A stretch of DNA of 64,000 bases from Orlajensenia leifsoniae (GTDB taxonomy: Bacteria > Actinomycetota > Actinomycetes > Actinomycetales > Microbacteriaceae), in NCBI RefSeq assembly GCF_004570845.1, contig NZ_SPQZ01000006.1:1-64000 (forward strand), given 5' to 3'. The notes under the pieces are model-generated. The model did not search any database and had not been told where the DNA came from. It saw nothing but the letters and a program-made list of their open reading frames with translations. This document shows positions 50,902 through 58,150 of the stretch, in pieces (the stretch's first letter is position 1; each line of letters opens with the position of its first letter). Both the position numbers and the translations under genes were made by a program.

Positions 50902-50990
50902 CCCGCTCGCAGAGCCCGCGCGAAGCGCGCGGCCGAAGCGTGTGTCAGTGCGCTTCGGACGCGGACTTCGTCCGGTCCTCAGCGAACGGA
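50902..50990. repeat. Family B palindromic repeat (B4), overlapping the crcB2 stop
   Basis: CCGCTCGCAGAGCCCGCGCG ... GCGGCCGAAGCG on the left and CGCTTCGG ... CGGACTTCGTCCGGTCCTCAGCGAACGG on the right form the imperfect palindrome. On the minus strand the right arm supplies the last codons and TGA of crcB2. Confidence 0.8.
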
Positions 50991-51347
50991 TAGGTACGCG
51001 CCCAGTGTGACCGCGAAGCCCAGGGCGAGCGTGACGGCGATGTTCAGCACTGCCGCCCTCCATCGTCCGCCCTCGGCGAGTTCGATGGTCTCGACGGTCC
51101 AGGTGCTGAAGGTGGTGAGGCCGGCGCAGACGCCGCTCAGGATGACGAACTGCCATTCGGGTGAGACCGCCGCACGCTCGGCGAGCCCCAGGGTCAGTCC
51201 GCCGACCAGCGATCCGACGACGTTGACGATCAGCACGCCGCGCGGGAGGTGTCCGGGTACGACGGGCAGGGCCTTGGTCACGAGGTAGCGGATGACGGCA
51301 CCGATCGCCCCGCACAGCAGGGTGGCGATCACGACGAGAGGGGTCAC
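50979..51347 (-). CDS. crcB2: Fluoride channel FluC/CrcB subunit 2
   Basis: 122 residues with four membrane helices. GAIGAVIRYLVTK, LIVNVVGSLVGGLTLGLAE with the conserved Asn, and GVCAGLTTFSTWTVET with the Phe/Thr/Ser pore signature are CrcB hallmarks. Together with the neighbouring paralogue it is expected to form a heterodimeric fluoride exporter, as in other Gram-positives. Start overlaps crcB1 by ATGA. The final residues SVR lie in a palindromic repeat. Confidence 0.93.
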   Translation of the reverse strand: MTPLVVIATLLCGAIGAVIRYLVTKALPVVPGHLPRGVLIVNVVGSLVGGLTLGLAERAAVSPEWQFVILSGVCAGLTTFSTWTVETIELAEGGRWRAAVLNIAVTLALGFAVTLGAYLSVR

Positions 51348-51763
51348 AGGGTGTCTCCCTCCTGGATCTCACCGGGCATCATGAGGTGCGCCAGCGTCGA
51401 TCCGAGGCGGAGGCCGGCGAACGCCGCAGCGAGGCCGAGCACGAGCGAGGCCACGAGGTAGACGGATGCCGGGCCGACGGCATCCGCAGCACCCATGCCC
51501 ACCACCGAGACCATGACGGCGGAGAACGTGGTGAACGAACCGAGCACGCCGGCGCCCAGCCCGGCGCGCACCCAGTGCGGCAGACCGGGCCGCTTCCAGA
51601 GCATCCCCACAAGCAGCCCGAGCACGAGCGCGCCCAGCACGTTGATGATGAGCGTCGACCACGGGAACTGCCCGCCTGAGTGCGGCAGGGCTGCGTCGAT
51701 GGAGAGGCGCAGCGCGGTGCCGATCAGCCCGCCGACGAAGACGGCGGCGAGGTCACGGGGCAT
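51344..51763 (-). CDS. crcB1: Fluoride channel FluC/CrcB subunit 1
   Basis: 139 residues, four helices. VFVGGLIGTALRLSIDAALP, TLIINVLGALVLGLLVG and GVLGSFTTFSAVMVS carry the same signature as subunit 2. It begins 9 bases after the KimA-like permease gene ends, with no space for a fluoride riboswitch, so it depends on that transcript or an internal promoter. Confidence 0.93.
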   Translation of the reverse strand: MPRDLAAVFVGGLIGTALRLSIDAALPHSGGQFPWSTLIINVLGALVLGLLVGMLWKRPGLPHWVRAGLGAGVLGSFTTFSAVMVSVVGMGAADAVGPASVYLVASLVLGLAAAFAGLRLGSTLAHLMMPGEIQEGDTL

Positions 51764-51772
51764 GCCCCGAGA

Positions 51773-53896
51773 CTACTTGCGCTTGCGTCGACGCGACGCG
51801 GCCGGCCGCGAGACGCCGGGCGCCACAGGGGGAGGAGCGACGGTCGTGGTCGTGATCATCGCGGGCGGCATCGGGGCACGAGGCACCGGCCGCACCGGCT
51901 CGCCGCGGCGGTCCTGGCCCGGCAGCGGGCGTGACCGGCGGCCGTAGAGAAGATCGGAGGAGTCGAGCAGCCACGGCACCAGCGCAATGGTGACGCCGTG
52001 CACGAGCATCAGCTTCTGACGGATGCGGCGGGCCTTGTGGTTGTGCAGCAGGGACTCCCACCAGTGGCCCACGATGTACTGCGGCATGTAGATGGTCGTC
52101 ACCTCGGACCCGTGCTCGGCCCGGCGATCCTTCACGTGACGGATGACGGGATAGCTGAGGTCGCGGTAGGGCGACTGGATGATGCGCAGGGGCACCTGGA
52201 TGTTCATGCGCACCCAGTCCTTCTTGACCTGCTTCGTCTCCTCGTCGTCGATGGAGACATGCACCGCCTCGAGGCTCTCGTGGCGAGCGGCGATGGCGTA
52301 GTCGAGGGCCTTGAGCACGGGCTTCTGCACCTTGCCGACCAGCACGATGGCGTGGTCGCCCGTGGCTCCGAAGGTCGTGGTGGGGTCGGCCTCGACCTCC
52401 GTGGCGACGTCGCGGTAGTAGCGGTTCACGCCCATCATCAGCAGGAACAGGATCGGCATCATCACGAAGACGATCCACGCGCCGTGGGTGAACTTCGTGA
52501 TGGTCACCACGACGAGCACGATGCCGGTCATCCCGGCGCCGAGTGCGTTGATCGACAGGCTCTTGACGATGGAACCGCGGTGGGCCCCCGGAGTCTTCAG
52601 CTCGCGCAGCCAGTGCCGCACCATGCCGGTCTGGCCGAGCGTGAACGACACGAAGACGCCGATGATGTACAGCTGGATGAGCACGGTGAGGTTCGCCTGG
52701 AACACCACGAGGATGAGGATGGCAGCGAGTCCCAGGAGCAGCACGCCGTTGGAGTAGATGAGTCGGTCACCACGCGTGGAGAGCGACTTGGGGGCGTAGC
52801 CGTCCTTGGCTAGCACGGAGCCGAGCAGGGGGAAGCCGTTGAAGGCCGTGTTGGCCGCGAGCAGCAGCACGAGGGCTGTGGCCGCCTGGATGAGGAAGAA
52901 CATGATGGTGCTGTTGCCGAAGACGGCCGCAGCGATCTGGGCCATGAGCGAGAGCTGCGGCGCTGTCGCGCACTCGGCCCAGCCCTGGAGCGAGCACGGG
53001 TTCTCCGCGTAGTGCACGTTCGAGATGAGGGCGAGAGCGGTCAGTCCGACGAACAGCGTGATGGCGATGCCGCCCATGATCACGAGGGTGTGCTGCGCGT
53101 TCTTGACCTTGGGCAGGCGGAAGGCCGGAACGCCGTTCGCGATGGCCTCGACGCCCGTGAGCGCGGAGCATCCGCTCGCGAAGGAACGCAGCAGCAGCAG
53201 CACGATCGCCGCCTGGGTCAACTGCTCTCCCTGCACGGTGTACGCGGCGGACGCGGCGACCGGTGCGGTCCCGAAGATGGTCTGGCCGAGGCCGACCACG
53301 ATCATCAGGAAGACACTGCCGATGAAGATGTACGTCGGGATGGCGAAGGCCTTGCTGGACTCGCTCACTCCGCGCAGGTTCACGGCCGCGAGGACGATGA
53401 CGAAGAACACGGCCAACTCGACCCGGAACGGCGCGAGCCAGGGGAGGGCCGAGATGATGTTGTCGACTCCGGATGCCACCGACACGACGACGGTCATGAC
53501 GTAGTCGACGAGGAGGGCCGAGGCGACGACGAGGCCGGCCTTCTCGCCGAGGTTCTTGTGTGCGACCTCGTAGTCCCCGCCGCCCGACGGGTAGGCCTTG
53601 ACCAACTGGCGGTACGACAGGACGACGGTGACGAGCAGCACGACGACCGCCAGTGCCACCCACGGGGCGAACGCGAGGAAGGAGAGGCCGCCGAGCAGCA
53701 GGATCATCAGGAGTTCCTGGGGCGCGTAGGCCACCGAGGAGAGCGGGTCGCTCGCGAAGATCGGGAGGGCGAGGTGCTTCGGAAGCAACTGCCCCTCGAG
53801 TCGTTCGCTCGGGAGCGGGTCGCCGATGATCCAGTGTTTCGGCGACTTCAGTTCTGGTGGAGGCGTGGATGCCCCGTCATTTGCCACGGGGGACAA
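51773..53896 (-). CDS. APC-superfamily permease, KimA-like potassium transporter
   Basis: 707 residues. About twelve membrane helices from 40 to about 475 begin LPIFASDPLSSVAYAPQELLMILLLGG and include YPSGGGDYEVAHKNLGEKAGLVVASALLVDYVMTVVVS; a soluble domain of about 150 residues (HAIVLVGKVQKPVLKALDYAI) and a Pro-rich, Lys/Arg tail follow. The layout matches KimA/YdaO, a c-di-AMP-regulated K+/H+ symporter, though amino acid transport is the alternative. Start is uncertain between TTG 53896 and GTG 53887. First gene of an operon with crcB1 and crcB2. Confidence 0.82.
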   Translation of the reverse strand: MSPVANDGASTPPPELKSPKHWIIGDPLPSERLEGQLLPKHLALPIFASDPLSSVAYAPQELLMILLLGGLSFLAFAPWVALAVVVLLVTVVLSYRQLVKAYPSGGGDYEVAHKNLGEKAGLVVASALLVDYVMTVVVSVASGVDNIISALPWLAPFRVELAVFFVIVLAAVNLRGVSESSKAFAIPTYIFIGSVFLMIVVGLGQTIFGTAPVAASAAYTVQGEQLTQAAIVLLLLRSFASGCSALTGVEAIANGVPAFRLPKVKNAQHTLVIMGGIAITLFVGLTALALISNVHYAENPCSLQGWAECATAPQLSLMAQIAAAVFGNSTIMFFLIQAATALVLLLAANTAFNGFPLLGSVLAKDGYAPKSLSTRGDRLIYSNGVLLLGLAAILILVVFQANLTVLIQLYIIGVFVSFTLGQTGMVRHWLRELKTPGAHRGSIVKSLSINALGAGMTGIVLVVVTITKFTHGAWIVFVMMPILFLLMMGVNRYYRDVATEVEADPTTTFGATGDHAIVLVGKVQKPVLKALDYAIAARHESLEAVHVSIDDEETKQVKKDWVRMNIQVPLRIIQSPYRDLSYPVIRHVKDRRAEHGSEVTTIYMPQYIVGHWWESLLHNHKARRIRQKLMLVHGVTIALVPWLLDSSDLLYGRRSRPLPGQDRRGEPVRPVPRAPMPPAMITTTTVAPPPVAPGVSRPAASRRRKRK

Positions 53897-53962
53897 ACCT
53901 ACTCACTCGGTGAGCACTGTCAAGTTCCACACGTTTCCCTCACGGATCCCTTACGCGTGACG

Positions 53963-54490
53963 CTACTCCCCGGCTCCGACGATGGGACGAGGCTCGAGAG
54001 TGAATTCCCAGTCGTTGCAGCGGATGGGGTTGCCCGGCGGGTACTCGAAGTCCATCTCCCGGTTGAAGGTCATGCCGGCCTTCGCGCAGATCGCGTTCGA
54101 CGCCGCGTTGTCGGTGCGCGGATACGCGTGCACCGAGCGCCTGCCGCCTACGAACCGGGCATGGTCGAGTGCTGCGATGAGTGCTCGCGTGCCGATGCCC
54201 TGGCCCTGGTACCAGGGTTCGACGCTCCATCCCGTCTCGTAGACGGCCGTGTCGTCGTGCACGGCGTTCCAGTAGCCGATGACCCCGACGCCCTCCGGAT
54301 GCTCCGGCGTGACGATGCGGAACATGTGGGCCTCGCCATCGCGCCCGAGGCGGAGGTAGCGCTCGTGGCGGGTGCGCAGCTTCTCCTCGGTCTCGCTTCC
54401 CCCGAGGTAGGTCATCATCTCGGGGGCGTTGCTGCGCCTCAGTGTCTCGAGGTCGTCGGCGGCCCACGGCTTCAGTGTCACTTCTGCCAT
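53963..54490 (-). CDS. GNAT-family N-acetyltransferase
   Basis: 175 residues from ATG 54490 (177 from GTG 54496). LKPWAADDLETLRR, VGVIGYWN, the acetyl-CoA pyrophosphate loop PWYQGQGIGTRALIAAL and RTDNAASNAICAKAGMTF are GNAT motifs A and B. The acceptor is unknown. Neither start has a strong site. Confidence 0.88.
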   Translation of the reverse strand: MAEVTLKPWAADDLETLRRSNAPEMMTYLGGSETEEKLRTRHERYLRLGRDGEAHMFRIVTPEHPEGVGVIGYWNAVHDDTAVYETGWSVEPWYQGQGIGTRALIAALDHARFVGGRRSVHAYPRTDNAASNAICAKAGMTFNREMDFEYPPGNPIRCNDWEFTLEPRPIVGAGE

Positions 54491-54522
54491 GACCACATCA
54501 CACCATGGGCCGCCGACAGGTG

Positions 54523-55137
54523 TCAGTCCTTCGTGGGCAGCGAGTCGACGAACTCCGTGCGCAACTCGACGAGCCGCTGGCGCAGCAGGTTGACGTTCGC
54601 GTCGGTCACTCCCCCGCGCGCGGCCTGCAGACGCAGGTCGGTGCGCAGCTGCTGACGGAACTCGTTGATCGCGACGTCGGCATCGCGCACGGCGCGGTTG
54701 GTCTCCGACGTGACGCTGTCGCTGGCGCGGGTGGTCGTGCCGGAACGCCGGGCGTCGCGGGCGGCGCTCGCCAGATCGGCGCGCAGGCTCTTCATCGCGG
54801 AGCTGACCTCGGATCGCACCTCATCGGCGAGGCGCCGCACGGAGTCGGTCACCTCGTCCTCGATGCCGGCGAGCTCGGGCTCTCGGGCGGCGAGTTCGGC
54901 GCGACCGGCATCCGTGATCTCGTAGACGGTCTTGCGGCCGTCGGTCGACTTGGTGACCAGCCCCTCCTCCTCGAGCTTCGCGAGGCGGGGGTAGATGGTG
55001 CCGGCGCTCGGGCTGTAGGTGCCGCCGAAGCGGTCGCTCAGTGCTGTGATGAGCTCGTAGCCGTGGCGGGGCTGCTCGGCCAGGAGGCTGAGCAGGTAGA
55101 GGCGCAGGTTGCCGTGGGCGAAGACGGGCGGGGTCAT
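54523..55137 (-). CDS. PadR-family transcriptional regulator
   Basis: 204 residues. N-terminal PadR winged helix with LRLYLLSLLAEQPRHGYELITALSDRFGGTYSPSAGTIYPRLAKLEEEGLV, then a long helical C-terminal region rich in Asp, Arg and Ala likely to form a coiled coil. Its start overlaps the DUF4097 stop by 4 bases. Two palindromes at the head of this operon are its probable sites, giving autorepression. Confidence 0.92.
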   Translation of the reverse strand: MTPPVFAHGNLRLYLLSLLAEQPRHGYELITALSDRFGGTYSPSAGTIYPRLAKLEEEGLVTKSTDGRKTVYEITDAGRAELAAREPELAGIEDEVTDSVRRLADEVRSEVSSAMKSLRADLASAARDARRSGTTTRASDSVTSETNRAVRDADVAINEFRQQLRTDLRLQAARGGVTDANVNLLRQRLVELRTEFVDSLPTKD

Positions 55138-56006
55138 TCTGCGGCCTGCCCGTCGTTCTGCTCGGCCTGGTCGGTCGAGGCCGGAGACTCGGCCGGCACC
55201 ACGGTACGGCCGACGATGGAGACGTCGCCGGCGACGGAGTTGGCCTGCAGGTCGAGCCAGGATCCGCCGTCGAGCGAACCCGTGACGCGCTCGAAGCCCT
55301 TGCCCAGCGTGCCCTTCACGGTCACGTCGTCGAGCTGCACCTTCCCGCTCACAGTGTTGATGCGGTAGCGAGCGCCGTCGCCGCGGACGAGCCGCAGCGT
55401 CAGGTTGCCCGACACGGTGTTGCTGTTGACGTACGAGGGGGTGCCCGACGCGTCGACGACGATGTTGCCCGAGACGCCGTCGGCCGAGAACCGGCTGATG
55501 TCGCCGCTGGCGATGAGGTCGCCCGAGACCGTGTTGGCCCGGATGCGACCGGTGTGGTGACCGACCGACAGTTCGCCACTGACGGAGTTGAGTTCGAGGT
55601 CGCCGGTGATGTTGTCTGCGACGATGTCACCCGAGACCGTGCTGAGACGGGCGTCGGTCTCGAGTCCGGCGATCAGGGCGTCGGCCGTGACGACTCCGAG
55701 CTTCAGCTCGACGTCGCGCGGCACGAGGACGCTGACCTCGGCCTTGGCGTGCCCGCGGAAGCCCTTGAACACCTCGATGAAGTTGTCCCAGCGCACCATG
55801 GGGTGATCGATCACCAGACGGTCGCCGTCGATCTCGACGGTGAGCTCCTTGCTCGTGACTGCGCTGACCTCGACCCGGGCGTTCGGTTCGTCGTGGCCGA
55901 TGATGTTCACGCGTCCGCCGATGAGGCTGACCTTGAGCTTGCGGACGAGCTCGAGGTCGATGACCTTCGTCTGGCCGGGCTGGATGACCCATTTCTCGAT
56001 CGCCAT
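55134..56006 (-). CDS. DUF4097 beta-strand repeat protein
   Basis: 290 residues of repeated short strands: LELNSVSGELSVGHHTGRIRANTVSGDLIAS, RFSADGVSGNIVVD, RYRINTVSGKVQL. The recurrent TVSGxL motif builds a beta-helix as in DUF4097/LiaG-type proteins linked to envelope-stress operons. No signal peptide or helix is seen, so it looks cytosolic. ATG at 56006 follows AAGGAGAA. Co-transcribed with the PadR gene. Confidence 0.88.
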   Translation of the reverse strand: MAIEKWVIQPGQTKVIDLELVRKLKVSLIGGRVNIIGHDEPNARVEVSAVTSKELTVEIDGDRLVIDHPMVRWDNFIEVFKGFRGHAKAEVSVLVPRDVELKLGVVTADALIAGLETDARLSTVSGDIVADNITGDLELNSVSGELSVGHHTGRIRANTVSGDLIASGDISRFSADGVSGNIVVDASGTPSYVNSNTVSGNLTLRLVRGDGARYRINTVSGKVQLDDVTVKGTLGKGFERVTGSLDGGSWLDLQANSVAGDVSIVGRTVVPAESPASTDQAEQNDGQAAE

Positions 56007-56070
56007 GGTGTTCTCCTTGCTGTGTCCTGCGGGGTGGCATCCGCGATTCGGATGCGGGAAAGACGTTATT

Positions 56071-56084
56071 CGCGATATATCGCG
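56071..56084. promoter_or_regulatory. Palindromic operator 1, probable PadR site
   Basis: CGCGATATATCGCG, a perfect 14-bp palindrome upstream of the DUF4097-padR operon. The core GATATATC is shared with a second site 29 bases away, which puts them on nearly the same face only with about 2.8 helical turns. Confidence 0.75.
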
Positions 56085-56099
56085 TGTGCTGCTGAAATC

Positions 56100-56113
56100 A
56101 CGATATATCGCGT
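56100..56113. promoter_or_regulatory. Palindromic operator 2, probable PadR site
   Basis: ACGATATATCGCGT, almost identical to operator 1 with one changed base in the left arm. The pair lies between the divergent DUF4097 and TipA-like genes and could affect both. Confidence 0.72.
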
Positions 56114-56149
56114 TATGCCTCGATGCAAGACAATCAGCGAAAATACAGC

Positions 56150-56178
56150 TTGACCTTGACGCAACGTCAACTTGTACC
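56150..56178 (+). promoter_or_regulatory. TipA/MerR-type promoter with internal palindrome
   Basis: A TTGACC -35 hexamer at 56150 and a TGTACC -10-like hexamer at 56173 flank TTGACGCAACGTCAA (56156-56170), a perfect dyad with 5-bp arms. MerR-family regulators bind such dyads between -35 and -10, so the TipA-like gene that follows is probably autoregulated. Confidence 0.7.
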
Positions 56179-56217
56179 GTGGAGGCATCGCACGGAGGAA
56201 CGAGAGGAGGTCGACGC

Positions 56218-56976
56218 ATGGACTGGTCCATTCAGGAGATCGCCCGGCTCGCGGGGACCACGAGCCGAACACTTCGCCATTACGGCGAGGTCGGACTGCT
56301 CGAGGCGACCCGCACCGGGAGCAACGGCTACAGGTACTACGACGAGCAGGCGCTGGTGCGGTTGCAGCGCATCCTGCTGCTCCGCGACCTGGGGCTCGGG
56401 CTCCCCGCCATCGGCGAGGTGCTCGAGAACGAGCGGGACTCCGGGCGGGCGCTGCTGAACCACCTCACGTGGCTGCAGCGCGAGCAGGACCGGCTGGCGC
56501 GACAGATCGCGTCGGTCGAGAACACGATTCTGGGAATGGAGGGAGGTGAACAACTGATGGCAGAGAACATGTTCGACGGGTTCGACCACACCGAGTACAA
56601 GGAGGAGGTCGAGGACCGTTGGGGACAGGACGCGTACGCGAAGAGCGACGCGTGGTGGCGCTCGATGAGTGCCGCGGAGAAGAAGGACTGGCAGCAGCGC
56701 CAGGCGGCGCTCGCCGCCGACTGGGCCGAGGCCGCGAATCGCGGTGCGGCACCGGACAGCGACGAGGCCCAGGCCCTGGCGAAGCGCCAGGCCGACTGGC
56801 TCGGCGGCATCCCGGGAACTCCGGGCAGCGCGCAGGGCCGCCCGACGAAGGAGTACTTCGTCGGGCTCGGCGAGCTGTACGTGGCCGACGAGCGCTTCGC
56901 GGCGAACTACCGCGGAACGCAGGGGGCGACCTTCGTGCGCGACGCGATGAAGGTCTATGCGGAGAAGCTGGGCTGA
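56218..56976 (+). CDS. MerR-family regulator with TipAS effector domain
   Basis: 252 residues. MerR helix-turn-helix at about 3-70 (WSIQEIARLAGTTSRTLRHYGEVGLLEATRTGSNGYRYYDEQAL), a dimerisation helix to about 115, and a C-terminal TipAS domain from about 135 (EVEDRWGQDAYAKSDAWWRSMS ... YVADERFAANYRGTQGATFVRDAMKVYAE). TipAL of Streptomyces binds thiopeptides covalently through a cysteine; I see no Cys in this protein, so its ligand mode may differ. GAGGAGG precedes the ATG. Confidence 0.92.
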   Translation: MDWSIQEIARLAGTTSRTLRHYGEVGLLEATRTGSNGYRYYDEQALVRLQRILLLRDLGLGLPAIGEVLENERDSGRALLNHLTWLQREQDRLARQIASVENTILGMEGGEQLMAENMFDGFDHTEYKEEVEDRWGQDAYAKSDAWWRSMSAAEKKDWQQRQAALAADWAEAANRGAAPDSDEAQALAKRQADWLGGIPGTPGSAQGRPTKEYFVGLGELYVADERFAANYRGTQGATFVRDAMKVYAEKLG

Positions 56977-56990
56977 TCCGCTTACGCCTC

Positions 56991-57112
56991 CGCTGATCGA
57001 GTAGCGACCGAGCGCAGCGAGGACGCGTATCGAGATCACACCGGCGTCAGCGCGACGCTGGCAGTGGTCTCGATACGGCTGCTCGCTGCGCTCGCGGCCT
57101 ACTCGACCAGCG
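56991..57112. repeat. Family A palindromic repeat (A2)
   Basis: Left arm CGCTGATCGAGTAGCGACC ... GCGAGGACGCGTATCGAGATCAC and right arm GTGGTCTCGATACG ... GCTGCGCTCGCGGCCTACTCGACCAGCG, complementary to each other, with an unrelated centre. It lies between the convergent TipA-like gene and the 34-residue microprotein. Confidence 0.85.
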
Positions 57113-57118
57113 GGGGTC

Positions 57119-57223
57119 TCAGCGGGTCGGCGTGCGCCGGTAGCCGTCGCGGACGAGGGCGACGACCGTGCCGACGATGCCCCACAGGGCGAGGATGGCG
57201 ATGGCTGCGAGGGTGACGAACAT
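57119..57223 (-). CDS. 34-residue single-span membrane microprotein
   Basis: MFVTLAAIAILALWGIVGTV followed by VALVRDGYRRTPTR: one membrane helix and a basic cytosolic tail. An almost ideal AGGAGGTGT site lies 5-13 bases before the ATG, which is why I call it coding despite its size. It resembles the short proteins of this kind that are widespread but unnamed in Microbacteriaceae. Function unknown. Confidence 0.7.
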   Translation of the reverse strand: MFVTLAAIAILALWGIVGTVVALVRDGYRRTPTR

Positions 57224-57272
57224 GGGACACCTCCTGGTGCGTTGGGTGGATTGAGGGTCGTTCGCCTTCTGG

Positions 57273-57372
57273 CCGTTCGCTGAGGCCCGACGAAGTCGCG
57301 GTCGAAGCGCATGAGAAGGGCGCGCTGAGGAGCGCTTCGACCGCGGACTACGTCCGGGCCTCAGCGAGCGGG
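57273..57372. repeat. Family B palindromic repeat, full copy (B5)
   Basis: About 100 bp: CCGTTCGCTGAGGCCCGACG ... GCGGTCGAAGCGC on one side and GCGCTTCGACCGCGGAC ... CCGGGCCTCAGCGAGCGGG on the other, complementary, around a short centre. It fills the space between the microprotein and the yczE-like gene end. Confidence 0.85.
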
Positions 57373-57393
57373 TTCGGTGAGAGTGAGTGGCGC

Positions 57394-58089
57394 CTAGTTC
57401 GCCGGGGAGTCCACGGCCGGCTCCGAGGGGGTCACGTCGCCTTCGAGCACCTGTTCGGTTGCGGCATCCGTCGCCTTCGTGGGCTGCGTGATGGCGAAGA
57501 ACGGGATGGCCCAGCCGCAGAGCGGTCCGACGAGCAGCGCGAAAGCGAGCGTTCCGATGCCGACGTTGCCGCCCAGCGCCCAGCCGATGGCCACGACGAC
57601 GACCTCGATGCCCGTGCGGACGGTCCAGATCTTCCAGCCGGTCCGGCGGTGCAGGCCCGTCATCAGGCCATCGCGCGGACCGGGACCGAAGTGGGCTCCG
57701 ATGTAGAGGCCGGTGGCACCGGACAGCACGAGCAGGCCGGCGATGAAGACGAAGATGCGCGCGACGAGCGGCAGGTCCGTGGGGATGAGCGCCAGGCCGA
57801 TGTCGGCCGACGGGCCGACGAGGAGGGCGTTCAGCACGGTTCCGATGCCGGGCCGCTGCCGCAGGGGGATCCAGAGCAGCAGCACCACGCCGCTGGTGAG
57901 GATGGTGATGAGTCCGAAGCTCAGGCCCGTGTGCTTCGCGATGCCCTGGGTGAGCACGTCCCAGGGGGCTGCTCCGATCTGACCGCGCACGATGAGCGAG
58001 ATGCCGATTCCGTAGAGGAACAGTCCGACCAGGAGCTGCGCGATGCGGCGGCTCATGAGGAGGGGGGCGGATGCGGCGGTCGAGGTCAT
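57394..58089 (-). CDS. yczE: YczE/YitT-like integral membrane protein
   Basis: 231 residues from ATG 58089 (235 from 58101). Five or six membrane helices. RIAQLLVGLFLYGIGISLIVRGQIGAAPWDVLTQGIAKHTGLSFG and GAHFGPGPRDGLMTGLHRRTGWKIWTVRTGIE are YczE hallmarks. Its transport role is unknown. It is divergent from a MocR regulator, the arrangement described for YczR-controlled yczE genes in Gram-positives. Confidence 0.87.
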   Translation of the reverse strand: MTSTAASAPLLMSRRIAQLLVGLFLYGIGISLIVRGQIGAAPWDVLTQGIAKHTGLSFGLITILTSGVVLLLWIPLRQRPGIGTVLNALLVGPSADIGLALIPTDLPLVARIFVFIAGLLVLSGATGLYIGAHFGPGPRDGLMTGLHRRTGWKIWTVRTGIEVVVVAIGWALGGNVGIGTLAFALLVGPLCGWAIPFFAITQPTKATDAATEQVLEGDVTPSEPAVDSPAN

Positions 58090-58091
58090 GA

Positions 58092-58135
58092 TGCAATCCA
58101 ATTACACGATTGGCCTTTCATCCAATATCCAATTC
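58092..58135. promoter_or_regulatory. Repeated ATCCAAT boxes between yczE and yczR
   Basis: ATCCAAT occurs at about 58095, 58121 and 58127 with an inverted ATTGG between them. MocR regulators bind paired direct or inverted boxes in such divergent gaps, so these are the likely YczR-type binding sites overlapping both promoters. Confidence 0.6.
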
Positions 58136-58150
58136 ACCTAAAGTGGCCTT

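Noticed and set aside
51764-51772. Fluoride riboswitch expected before crcB1
   Set aside because: Only 9 bases separate crcB1 from the preceding gene, too little for the aptamer, and no fluoride pseudoknot pattern is seen in the permease tail.
53897-53962. c-di-AMP (ydaO-type) riboswitch expected before a KimA-like gene
   Set aside because: The gap to the upstream GNAT gene is only 66 bases; the aptamer needs well over 100 and its conserved boxes are not present.
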